A DNA stretch of 64,000 bases, from positions 28,434,308 to 28,498,307 of the forward strand of contig NC_061867.1 in assembly GCF_907164915.1 (NCBI RefSeq), in the 5' to 3' direction. This DNA is from Impatiens glandulifera. Its lineage: Eukaryota > Streptophyta > Magnoliopsida > Ericales > Balsaminaceae. Under the pieces are notes generated by a model. That model did no database searches and was not told the DNA's origin. It saw nothing but the letters and a program-made list of their open reading frames with translations. A program made the translations under genes and the position numbers. Numbering within the stretch: position 1 is the stretch's first letter; each line of letters starts with the position of its first letter. This document shows positions 30,372-43,900 of the stretch, one piece after another.

Positions 30372-31685
30372 TGTTAGATAAAATCAGACCGATTCAAATA
30401 AACCTAACTTAAATAAACTTTCCATGCAGGAACAAGGAACCGGACCGGATAAACAAAAGAACCGGCTAAGAAAACTAGCCGGTCAAGCTACTAAACCAAC
30501 CAAGAATACTCGGAACATGACCGCACAAAGAAAAGATCGGCCAAAGCTTAAAACCGGAATCATCAGACAGCCGATCAGCCACAAGGCAAAGGAATAACCG
30601 GAAGAAGTCCGGTTATATCACCCATACCGGAAGCGATCAGGTTAAGTCAAGTGGCCGACCAGTACAAGAAGACAATTCGGGTATCTGTTGAGAATGATAC
30701 CAAAGGAACAGACTGAACACTTCCATATCCATGCAAGTCTGAGGAAAGACTGTAGGCTGCAGAAGACAGTACTACCGGATCTTTCCACTTCGGGATAAGT
30801 CAGAAAGAAGATCTTCCAAGTACAGACAACTGTCCAACAGACAGTGCCTACATCAAGTAAAAGACAAACCCGGCAGGTTTGTCTTACATACTGGAAGAAC
30901 AGACCGCCAGGTCTGAGACAGAATGCCAGGTCTGAGGTTGACCATCAGGTCTGAGGAAACGACCGCAGGTCTGAATCTCTGAAACACTGAATTACTGCAC
31001 CTCTGCTCAGCCAATCAGATTCAAGGTAGTGAAATATGACCGTTGGCATATTTCACCTATAAAAGGGGCAGTTGAAGAAGAGTAAATGCGGGACACACAG
31101 TGGGATAAGTGAAACGCTAAGAGCATTTACTACAAGTGATAAGATTGTGTTATTCTAAGAAAGCCTAAGTGCTAAAGTTAAAGTGTGTTTTACAATTTCG
31201 GTGTAAATTGTAAGAGTGTTATCGAACAGGAAATAAGTCTCGATCGGATTGTACTTGTATTCCTTAGTGAATATCCTTCTCGCGGTTTCGAGAGGAAGGG
31301 GTGACGTAGGAGTTTTATCTCCGAACATCCATAAAATCTATCTTGTTATTTACTTTCTGCCGGCTCTATTGTCTAACCGATTAACTCAACTACACCGCTC
31401 TAAACTGACTCTATACTATCCATACCAAATTTCCAGATTACCAAAACCGACCCACCATTTTCAAACCTCCATCATCCGAAACCGGCCTTGTCCATCAAAC
31501 AAGTGTGCTGCTTCAACCTGAAAGCAAACCTCTTCCGCACTTGAACCTAGTTCAAGTGTTTGTGACAGGTTGTGTAGTATTGAAACCCCGGTGTTAATCT
31601 CTAACCGGATTAACCACCACCCTTCGAGTGAGAACCGCTAACCGGTCCAACCCCCGGTCCTCCAGCGGCTACCTAGATCCTAACA
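30372..31685 (+). repeat. 3' LTR of E2
   Basis: 1314 bp, TGTTAG to CCTAACA, alignable with 8978-10282. TATA box at 31058. Several CAGGTCTGA copies near 30910-30970. An ORF at 31249-31521 inside it is not considered a gene. Confidence 0.85.
31058..31065 (+). promoter_or_regulatory. LTR TATA box of E2
   Basis: TATAAAAG, at the same place as 9641 in E1. Confidence 0.5.
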
Positions 31686-34600
31686 AATTATATAAACACC
31701 ATCTTATGTACCTATCGAGACATAGGGTTTTGGTATATTCATATAAAAACGATGTCAAATACCTTTCAATAGATAAAGTTTTTGTTGAATCATATAAAAA
31801 AGAGTCATGTACCTATTGAGAGATAGGGATGTTGGTTTAATCATATAAAAACAATATCATGTACCTACCAAGAGATATGGATTTGGTTGAATCGTATAAA
31901 AACGATGTCATGTACCTATGGAGAGATAGATTTTTTGTTTAATTATATAAACACCATGTCATGTACCTATCGAGAGATTGGTTTTTGGTAGATTCATATA
32001 AAAACGAAGTCATGTACCTATCAATAGATAAAGTTTTTGGTTGAATCGTTTAAAAACTATGTCAAATACTTATCAAAATATAGGATTTTTGGTCAAATCG
32101 TATAAAAATGTTGTCATGTACCTATCGAGAGATAGAGTTTTTTGTTGAATGTTATAAAAATCTTGTAATGTAACTAATTAAAGAAAGGGTTTTGATTGAT
32201 TCATATAAACATGATGTCATGTACCGATCGAGAGATATTGTTTTTGGTTGAATCGTATAGAAATGATGTCATGTACCTATTGAGAGATAAAGTTTTTGGT
32301 TGAATCATATAAAAACGAGTCATGTACCTATTGAGAGATAGGGTTGTTGGTTAAATCATATAAAAACAATATCATGTACCTATCAAGAGATATGGAACTG
32401 GTTGAATCGTATAAAAACGATGTCATGTACCTATGGAGAAATAGATTTTTTGTTTAATTATATTAACACCTTGTCATGTACCTATCTAGAGATTGGTTTT
32501 TGGTAGATTCATATAAAAACGATGTCATGTACCTATCAATAGATAATGGTTTTGGTTGAATCTTTTAAAAACAATGTCAAATACTTATCAAAATAGAGGA
32601 TATTTGGTCAAATCGTATAAAAATGTTGTCATGTACCTATCGAGAGATAGAGTTTTATGCTGAATCTTATAGAAATGTTGTCATGTAACTAATTAAAAAA
32701 AGGGTTTTGGTTGATTCATATAAACATGATGTCATGTACCTATCGAGAGATAGGGTTTTTGTTTGAATCGTATAAAAATGATGGAATGTACCTATCGAGA
32801 GATAAAGTTTTTGGTTGAATCATATAAAAACGATGTCTTGTACCTATGGAGAGATAGATTTTTGGTTTAATTATATAAACACCATGTCATGTACCTATCA
32901 ATAGGTGAAGTTTTGGTTGAATCGTTTAAAAACAATGTCAAAAACTTTTCAAAATATAGGATCGTTGGTCAAATCGTATAAAAATGTTGTCATGTAACTA
33001 TCGAGAGATAAAGTTTTTGGTTTAATCTTACAAAAATGTTGTCATGTCACTAATTAAAGAAAGAGTTTTTTGTTTATTCATATAAACATGATGTCATGTA
33101 CCTGTTGAGAGATAGGATTTTTGTTTGAATCGTACAAAATTGATGGCATGTACCTATCGAGAGATAAAGTTTTTGGTTGAATCATATAAAAATAATGTCA
33201 TGTACCTATGGAGGGATAGGGTTTTTGTTGAATTGTATAAAATCAAAGTCATGTACCTATTAAGAGATAGAGTTTTTGGTTGAATCTTATAAAAACGATG
33301 TCGTGTAACTATCGAAAGAAATTATTTTTAGTTTATTCATATAAATGTGATGTCATGTACCTATCGAGAGATAAAGGTTTGGTTGAATCATATAAAGACG
33401 ATATCATGTACCTATCTCAAGATACAGTTTTGGTTGAATCGTATAAAAACAATATCATGTACCTATCAAGAGATATGGATTTAGTTAAATCGTATAAAAA
33501 TGATGTCATGTACCTATGGAGAGATAGGTTTTTTTGATTAATTATATAAACACCATCTTATGTACCTATCGAGACATAGGGTTTTGGTATATTCATATAA
33601 AAACGATGTCAAATACCTTTCTATAGATAATGTTTTTATTGAATCGTATAAAAAAGAGTCATGTACCTATTGAGAGATAGGGATGTTGGTTTAATCATAT
33701 AAAAACAATATCATGTACCTACCAAGAGATATGGATTTGGTTGAATCGTATAAAAACGATGTCATGTACCTATGGAGAGATAGATTTTTTGTTTAATTAT
33801 ATAAACACCATGTCATGTACCTATCAAGAGATTGGTTTTTGGTAGATTCATATAAAAACGAAGTCATGTACCTATCAATAGATAAAGTTTTTGGTTGAAT
33901 CGTTTAAAAACTATGTCAAATACTTATCAAAATATAGGATTTTTGGTCAAATCGTATAAAAATGTTGTCATGTACCTATCGAGAGATATAGTTTTTTATT
34001 GAATGTTATAAAAAATCTTGTAATGTAACTAATTAAAGAAAGGGTTTTTGATTGATTCATATAAACATGATGTCATGTACCGATCGAGAGATATTGTTTT
34101 TGGTTGAATCGTATAGAATTGATGTCATGTACCTATTGAGAGATAAAGTTTTTGGTTGAATCATATAAAAACGAGTCATGTACCTATTGAGAGATAGGGT
34201 TGTTGGTTAAATCATATAAAAACAATATCATGTACCTATCAAGAGATATGGAACTGGTTGAATCGTATAAAAACGATGTCATGTACCTATGGAGAGATAG
34301 ATTTTTTGTTTAATTATATTAACACCTTGTCATGTACCTATCTAGAGATTGGTTTTTGGTAGATTCATATAAAAACGATGTCATGTACCTATCAATAGAT
34401 AATGGTTTTGGTTGAATCTTTTAAAAACAATGTCAAATACTTATCAAAATAGAGGATATTTGGTCAAATCGTATAAAAATGTTGTCATGTACCTATCGAG
34501 AGATAGAGTTTTATGCTGAATCTTATAAAAATGTTGTCATGTAACTAATTAAAAAAAGGGTTTTGGTTGATTCATATAAACATGATGTCATGTACCTATC

Positions 34601-37600
34601 GAGAGATAGGGTTTTTGTTTGAATCGTATAAAAATGATGGAATGTACCTATCGAGAGATAAAGTTTTTGGTTGAATCATATAAAAACGATGTCTTGTACC
34701 TATGGAGAGATAGATTTTTGGTTTAATTATATAAACACCATGTCATGTACCTATCAATAGGTGAAGTTTTGGTTGAATCGTTTAAAAACAATGTCAAAAA
34801 CTTTTCAAAATATAGGATCGTTGGTCAAATCGTATAAAAATGTTGTCATGTAACTATCGAGAGATAAAGTTTTTGGTTTAATCTTACAAAAATGTTGTCA
34901 TGTCACTAATTAAAGAAAGAGTTTTTTGTTTATTCATATAAACATGATGTCATGTACCTGTTGAGAGATAGGATTTTTGTTTGAATCGTACAAAATTGAT
35001 GGCATGTACCTATCGAGAGATAAAGTTTTTGGTTGAATCATATAAAAATAATGTCATGTACCTATGGAGGGATAGGGTTTTTGTTGAATTGTATAAAATC
35101 AAAGTCATGTACCTATTAAGAGATAGAGTTTTTGGTTGAATCTTATAAAAACGATATCGTGTAACTATCGAAAGAAAGGATTTTTAGTTTATTCATATAA
35201 ACATGATGTCATGTACCTATCGAGAGATAAAGGTTTGGTTGAATCATATAAAAATGATATCATGTACCTATCTCAAGATACAGTTTTGGTTGAATCGTAT
35301 AAAAACAATATCATGTACCTATCAAGAGATATGGATTTAGTTAAATCGTATAAAAATGATGTCATGTACCTATGGAGAGATAGGTTTTTTGATTAATTAT
35401 ATAAACACCATCTTATGTACCTATCGAGACATAGGGTTTTGGTATATTCATATAAAAACGATGTCAAATACCTTTCAATAGATAAAGTTTTTGTTGAATC
35501 ATATAAAAAAGAGTCATGTACCTATTGAGAGATAGGGATGTTGGTTTAATCATATAAAAACAATATCATGTACCTACCAAGAGATATGGATTTGGTTGAA
35601 TCGTATAAAAACGATGTCATGTACCTATGGAGAGATAGATTTTTTGTTTAATTATATAAACACCATGTCATGTACCTATCGAGAGATTGGTTTTTGGTAG
35701 ATTCATATAAAAACGAAGTCATGTACCTATCAATAGATAAAGTTTTTGGTTGAATCGTTTAAAAACTATGTCAAATACTTATCAAAATATAGGATTTTTG
35801 GTCAAATCGTATAAAAATGTTGTCATGTACCTATCGAGAGATATAGTTTTTTATTGAATGTTATAAAAAATCTTGTAATGTAACTAATTAAAGAAAGGGT
35901 TTTTGATTGATTCATATAAACATGATGTCATGTACCGATCGAGAGATATTGTTTTTGGTTGAATCGTATAGAATTGATGTCATGTACCTATTGAGAGATA
36001 AAGTTTTTGGTTGAATCATATAAAAACGAGTCATGTACCTATTGAGAGATAGGGTTGTTGGTTAAATCATATAAAAACAATATCATGTACCTATCAAGAG
36101 ATATGGAACTGGTTGAATCGTATAAAAACGATGTCATGTACCTATGGAGAGATAGATTTTTTGTTTAATTATATTAACACCTTGTCATGTACCTATCTAG
36201 AGATTGGTTTTTGGTAGATTCATATAAAAACGATGTCATGTACCTATCAATAGATAATGGTTTTGGTTGAATCTTTTAAAAACAATGTCAAATACTTATC
36301 AAAATAGAGGATATTTGGTCAAATCGTATAAAAATGTTGTCATGTACCTATCGAGAGATAGAGTTTTATGCTGAATCTTATAAAAATGTTGTCATGTAAC
36401 TAATTAAAAAAAGGGTTTTGGTTGATTCATATAAACATGATGTCATGTACCTATCGAGAGACAGGGTTTTTGTTTGAATCGTATAAAAATGATGGAATGT
36501 ACCTATCGAGAGATAAAGTTTTTGGTTGAATTATATAAAAACGATGTCTTGTACCTATGGAGAGATAGATTTTTGGTTTAATTATATAAACACCATGTCA
36601 TGTACCTATCAATAGGTGAAGTTTTTGGTTGAATCGTTTAAAAACAATGTCAAAAACTTTTCAAAATATAGGATCGTTGGTCAAATCGTATAAAAATGTT
36701 GTCATGTAACTATCGAGAGATAAAGTTTTTGGTTTAATCTTACAAAAATGTTGTCATGTCACTAATTAAAGAAAGAGTTTTTTGTTTATTCATATAAACA
36801 TGATGTCATGTACCTGTTGAGAGATAGGATTTTTGTTTGAATCGTACAAAATTGATGGCATGTACCTATCGAGAGATAAAGTTTTTGGTTGAATCATATA
36901 AAAATAATGTCATGTACCTATGGAGGGATAGGGTTTTTGTTGAATTGTATAAAATCAAAGTCATGTACCTATTAAGAGATAGAGTTTTTGGTTGAATCTT
37001 ATAAAAACGATATCGTGTAACTATCGAAAGAAAGGATTTTTAGTTTATTCATATAAACGTGATGTCATGTACCTATCGAGAGATAAAGGTTTGGTTGAAT
37101 CATATAAAAACGATATCATGTACCTATCTCAAGATACAGTTTTGGTTGAATCGTATAAAAACAATATCATGTACCTATCAAGAGATATGGATTTAGTTAA
37201 ATCGTATAAAAATGATGTCATGTACCTATGGAGAGATAGGTTTTTTGATTAATTATATAAACACCATCTTATGTACCTATCGAGACATAGGGTTTTGGTA
37301 TATTCATATAAAAACGATGTCAAATACCTTTCAATAGATAAAGTTTTTGTTGAATCATATAAAAAAGAGTCATGTACCTATTGAGAGATAGGGATGTTGG
37401 TTTAATCATATAAAAACAATATCATGTACCTACCAAGAGATATGGATTTGGTTGAATCGTATAAAAACGATGTCATGTACCTATGGAGAGATAGATTTTT
37501 TGTTTAATTATATAAACACCATGTCATGTACCTATCAAGAGATTGGTTTTTGGTAGATTCATATAAAAACGAAGTCATGTACCTATCAATAGATAAAGTT

Positions 37601-38280
37601 TTTGGTTGAATCGTTTAAAAACTATGTCAAATACTTATCAAAATATAGGATTTTTGGTCAAATCGTATAAAAATGTTGTCATGTACCTATCGAGAGATAG
37701 AGTTTTGTGTTGAATGTTATAAAAAATCTTGTAATGTAACTAATTAAAGAAAGGGTTTTTGATTGATTCATATAAACATGATGTCATGTACCGATCGAGA
37801 GATATTGTTTTTGGTTGAATCGTATAGAAATGATGTCATGTACCTATTGATAGATAAAGTTTTTGGTTGAATCATATAAAAACGAGTCATGTACCTATTG
37901 AGAGATAGGGTTGTTGGTTATATCATATAAAAACAATATCATGTACCTATCAAGAGATATGGAACTGGTTGAATCGTATAAAAACGATGTCATGTACCTA
38001 TGGAGAGATAGATTTTTTGTTTAATTATATTAACACCTTGTCATGTACCTATCTAGAGATTGGTTTTTGGTAGATTCATATAAAAACGATGTCATGTACC
38101 TATCAATAGATAATGGTTTTGGTTGAATCTTTTAAAAACAATGTCAAATACTTATCAAAATAGAGGATATTTGGTCAAATCGTATAAAAATGTTGTCATG
38201 TACCTATCGAGAGATAGAGTTTTATGCTGAATCTTATAAAAATGTTGTCATGTAACTAATTAAAAAAAGGGTTTTGGTTG
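31686..38280. repeat. higher-order repeat of about 1.855 kb, 3.5 units
   Basis: Units start at AATTATATAAACACCATC: 31686, 33540, 35395 and 37251, giving lengths of 1854, 1855 and 1856; the fourth unit breaks off at 38281. About 35 monomers per unit. Units look nearly identical, so the amplification is recent. The first unit starts exactly at the E2 LTR end. Confidence 0.88.
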
Positions 38281-40949
38281 AATCATATAAAAATAAGTCT
38301 AATACCTATTGATAGATAGGGTTGTATGATAAATCATATAAAAACAATATCATGTACCTATCAAGAGATATGGATTTGGTTGAATCGTGTAAAAACGATG
38401 GCATGTACCTATGGAGAGATAAGTTTTTGGTTTAATTATATAAACACCATGTCATGTACCTATCAATAGGTGAAGTTTTTGGTTGAATCGTTTAAAAACA
38501 ATGTCAAAAACTTTTCAAAATATAGGATTGTTGGTCAAATCGTATAAAAATGTTGTCATGTAACTATCGAGAGAAAATGTTTTTGGTTTAATCTTATAAA
38601 AATGTTGTCATGTAACTAATTAAAGAAAGGGTTTTTTTTATTCATATAAACATGAGGTCATGTATCTGTTGAGAGATAGGGTTTTTGTTTGAATCGTACA
38701 AAATTGATGGAATGTACCTATCGAGAGATAAAGTTTTAGGTTGAATCATATAAAAACAATGTCATGTACCTATGGAAGTATAGGGTTTATGTTGATTTGT
38801 ATAAAAACAAAGTCATGTACCTATCAAGATATAGAATTTTTGGTTGAATCTTATAAAAACAATGTCATGTAACTATCGAAAGAAGGGCTTTTTAGTTGAT
38901 TCATATAAACATGATGTCATGTACCTATCGAGAGATAATGTTTTTCGTTGAATTGTATAAAAACGATATCATGACCTATCTCAAGATATGGTTTTGGTTG
39001 AATCGTATAAAAACAATATCATGTACCTATCGAGAGATATGGAGTTGGTTAAATTGTATAAAAACGATGTCATGTACCTATATAGAGATAGGTTTTTTGT
39101 TTAATTATATAAACACCATGTCATGTATCTATCTAGAGATAGGTTTTTGGTAGATTCATATAAAACGATGTCAAGTACCTATTAATAGATAAAGTTTTTG
39201 ATTGAATCTTATAAAAATAATGTCAAATACTTATCAAAATATAGGATTTTTGGACAAATAATATGAAAATGTTGTCATGTACCTATCGATAGATAGAGTT
39301 TTTTGTTGAATCTTATAAAAATCTTGCCATGTAACTAATTAAAGAAAGGGTTTTTGATTGATTCTTATAAACATGATGTCATGTACCTATCGAGAGATAG
39401 TGTTTTTGGTTGAATCGTATAGAAATGATGTCATGTACCAATCGAAAGATAAAGTTTTTGGTTGAATCATATAAAAACGAGTCATATACCTATTGAGAGA
39501 TAGGGTTGTTGGTTAAATCATATAAAAACAATATCATGTACCTATCAAGAGATATGAATTTGGTTTAATTGTATAAAAACGATGTCATGTACCTATCAAT
39601 AGATAAAGTTTTTGGTTGAATCGTTTTAAAACAATGTCAAATACTTATCAAAATCTAGGATTTTTGGTCAAATCGTATAAAAATGTTGTCATGTACCTAT
39701 AGATAGATAATGTTTTTCGTTTAATCTTATAAAAATGTTGTCATGTAACTAATTAATGAAAGGGTTTTTAATTGATTCATATAAACATGATGTCATGTAT
39801 CTATCGAGAGATAGTGTTTTTGGTTGAAATGTATAGAAATGATGTCATGTACCTATCGATAGATAATGTTTTTGGTTGAATCATATAAATATGAGTCATG
39901 TACCTATTGAGAGATAAAGTTTTTGGTGGAATCATATAAAAACAATGTCATGTATCTATCGAGAGATAAAGTTTTTTGATTGAATCATATAAAAACGATA
40001 TCAAGACCTATCTCAAGATATGGTTTTGGTTGAATCGTATAAAAACAATATCATGTACCTATCAAGAGATATGGATTTGGTTGAATCGTATAAAAACGAT
40101 GTCATTTACCTATAGAGAGATAGATTTTTTGTTTAATTATATAAACACCATGTCATGTACCTATCGAGAGATTGATTTTTGGTAGATTCATATAAAAACG
40201 ATGTCATGTACCTATCAATAGATAAAGGTTTTGGTTTAATTTTTTAAAAACAATGTCAAATACTTATCAAAATATAGGATTTTTGGTCAAATCGTATAAA
40301 AATGTTGTCATGTACCTATCGAGAGAAAGGGTTTTTGGTTGAATCTTATAAAAATGATGGCATGTACCTATCGAGAGATAAAGTTTTTGGTTGAATTATA
40401 TAAAAACAATGTCATGTACCTATGGAGGGATAGGGTTTTTGTTGAATTGTATAAAATCAAAGTCATGTACCTATCAAGAGATAGAGTTTTTGGTTAAATC
40501 TTATAAAAACGATGTCGTGTAATTATCGAAAGAAAGGATTTTTAGTTTATTCATATAAACATGATGTCATGTACGTATAGAGATATAAAGGTTTTGGTTG
40601 AATCATATAAAAACGATATCATGTACCAATCTCAAGATACGGTTTTGGTTGAATCGTATAAAAACAATATCATGTACCTATCAAGAGATATGGATTTAGT
40701 TAAATCGTATAAAAATGATGTCATGTACCTATGGAGTGATAGGTTTTTTGATTAATTATATAAACACCATCTTATGTACATATCGAGACATAGGGTTTTG
40801 GTATATTCATATAAAAACAATGTCAAATACCTTTCAATATATAAGATTTTTGGTCAAATCGTATAAAAATATTGTTATGTACCTATCGAGAGATAGAGTT
40901 TTTGGTTGAATCTTATAAAAATGTTGTCATGTGACTAATTAAAGAAAGG

Positions 40950-43900
40950 GTTTTTTGTTGAATCGTATACCTATGGAGGGATAGGTTTTTTGTTGAATTT
41001 TATAAAAACAAAGTCTTGTACCTATCAAGAGATAAAGTTTTTGGTTAAATCTTATAAAAACAATGTCATGTAACTATCGAAAGAAAGGATTTTTAGTTGA
41101 TTCATATAAACATAATGTCATGTACCTATCGAAAGATAGAGTTTTTTGTCGAATCGTATAAAAACTATATCATGTACCTCTTTTAAGATATGGTTTTGGT
41201 ATAATTGTATAAAAATGTTGTCATGTAAATAATTAAAGAAAGGGTTTTTGATTGATTCATATAAACATGATGTCATGTACCTATCGAGAGATAGTGTTTT
41301 TGGTTGAATCGTATAGTAATGATGTCATGTACCTATTGAGAGATAAAGTTGTTGGTTGAATCATATAAATACGAGTCATGTACCTATTGATAGATAAAGT
41401 TATTGGTGGAATCATATAAAAACAATGTCATGTACCTATGGAGGGATAGGGTTTTTGTTGATTTATATAAAAACAAAGTCATGTACCTATCAAGAGATAG
41501 AGTTTTTTCTTGAATCTTATAAAAACGATGTCATGTAACTATTGAAAGAAAGGCTTTTTAGTTGATTCATATAAACATGATGTCATGTACCTATCGTGAG
41601 ATAACGTTTTTCGTTGAATTGTATAAAAACGATATAATGACCTATCTCAAGATATGTATTTGGTTGAATCGTATAAAAACAATATCATGTACCTATCGAG
41701 AGATATGGATTTGGTTGAATCGTATAAAAACGATGTCATTTACCTATAGAGAGATAGATTTTTTGTTTAATTATATAAACACCATGTCATGTATCTATCT
41801 AGAGATAGGTTTTTGATAGATTCATATAAAACGATGTCAAGTACCTATTAATAAATAAAGGTTTTGGTTTAATTTTTTAAAAACAATGTCAAATACTTAT
41901 CAAAATATAGGATTTTTGGTCAAATCGTATAAAAATGTTGTCATGTACCTATCGAGAAAAAGGGTTTTTGGTTGAATCTTATAAAAATCTTGCCATGTAA
42001 CTAATTAAAGAAAGGGTTTTTGATTGATTCATATAAACATGATGTCATGTGCCTATCGAGAGATGGGGTTTTTGTTTGAATCGTATAAAAATGATGGAAT
42101 GTACCTATCGAGAAATAAAGTTTTTGATTAAATCATATAAAAACGAGTCATGTACCTATTGAGAGATAAAGTTTTTGGTTAAATCTTATAAAAACAATAT
42201 CATATACATATCGAGAGATAAGGTTTTTGTTTGAAACATATAATAACAATGTATGTACCTGTTAAGAGATATGGTGTTTTGTTGAATCATATAAAAACAA
42301 GTTATGTACCTATTAAGAGATAAGGTTTTTGAATGAATCATATATAAACAATATCATGTACATATCAAGAGATATGAATTTGGTTGAATTGTATAAAAAT
42401 GATGTGATGTACATATAGAGAGATAAGTTTTTGTTTAATTATATAAACATCATATCATGTACCTATCGAGAGATAGGTTTTTTGTAGATTCATATAAAAA
42501 CGATGTCATGTACCTATCAATAGAAGTTTTTTGTTGAATTGTTTAAAAACAATGTCAAATACTTATCAAAATATAGGATTTTTGGTAAAATGGTATAAAA
42601 ATGTTGTCATGTACCTATCGAGAGATAGGGTTTTTGGTTGAATCTTATAAAAATGATGGCATGTACCTATCGAGAGATAAAGTTTTTGGTTGAATCATAT
42701 AAAAACAATGTCATGTACCTATGGAGGGATAGGGTTTTTGTTGATTTGTATAAAAACAAAGACATGTACCTATCAAGAGATAGAGTTTTTGGTTGAATCT
42801 TATAAAAACAATGTCATGTAACTATCAAAAGAAAGGATTTTTAGTTGATTCATATAAACATAATGTCATGTACCTATCGAAAGATAAAGTTTTTTGTCGA
42901 ATCGTATAAAAACTATATCATGTACCTCTTTTAAGATATTGTTTTGGTATAATTGTATAAAAATGTTGTCATGTAAATAATTAAATAAAGGGTTTTTGAT
43001 TGATTCATATAAACATGATGTCATGTACCTATCGAGAGATAGTGTTTTTGGTTGAATCGTATAGAAATGATGTCATGTACCTATCGAGAGATAAAGTTTT
43101 TGGTTGAATCATATAAATACAAGTCATGTACCTATTGAGAGATAGGGTTGTTGGTTAAATCTTATAAAAACAATATCAAGTACCTATCAAGAGATATGGA
43201 TTTGGTTGATTTGTATAAAAACAATGTCATGTACCTATCAAGATATAGAGTTTTTTCTTGAATCTTATAAAAACGATGTCATGTAACTATTCATATAAAC
43301 ATGATGTCATGTTCCTATCGAGAGATAATGTTTTTCGTTGAATTGTATAAAAACATATCATGACCTATCTCAAGATATGGCTTTGGTTGAATCGTATAAA
43401 AACAATATCATGTACCTATCGAGAGATATGAAGTTGATTAAATTGTATAAAAATGATGTCATGTACCTATAGAGAGATAGGTTTTTTGTTTAATTATATA
43501 AACACCATGTCATGTATCTATCTAGAGATAGGTTTTTGGTAGATTCATATAAAACGATGTCAAGTACCTAATAATAGATAAAGTTTTTGATTGAATCTTA
43601 TAAAAACAATGTCAAATACTTATCAAAATATAGGATTTTTGGTTAAATAATATAAAAATGTTGTCATGTACCTATGGAGAGATAGGTTTTTGGTTTAATT
43701 GTATAAACACCATGTCATGTACCTATCAAGAGATAAAGTTTTTGGTTGAATCGTTTTAAAACAATGTCAAATACTTAACAAAATATAGGATTTTTGGTCA
43801 AATCGTATAAAAATATTGTCATGTACCTATCAAGAGATAGAGTTTTTGGTTGAATCATATAAAAACAATGTCATGTACCTATGGAGGGATTGGGTTTTTG

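Larger units (their letters stand above)
25823..31685 (+). mobile_element. E2: 5'-truncated relative of E1 embedded in satellite
   Basis: Aligned with E1 from 3171 to the LTR end at 10282, but without ORF2 and its surroundings. Contains ORF1 (one frameshift), ORF3 (several stops and frameshifts), the doubled purine block and the 3' LTR. The left edge joins satellite in the middle of the pol-ORF1 spacer; the right edge is the exact LTR end, followed by satellite AATTATATAAAC. No gag or pol is left. Confidence 0.88.

Noticed and set aside
33280..33537. ORFs of 60-90 codons in the satellite, with a 17-residue repeat like LVESYKNDIMYLS (also near 35136, 36992, 38896, 44468 and others)
   Set aside because: They come from 51-bp monomers that happen to keep frame. 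They break wherever monomers are 52-53 bp, have no leader or promoter, and repeat only because the DNA repeats.
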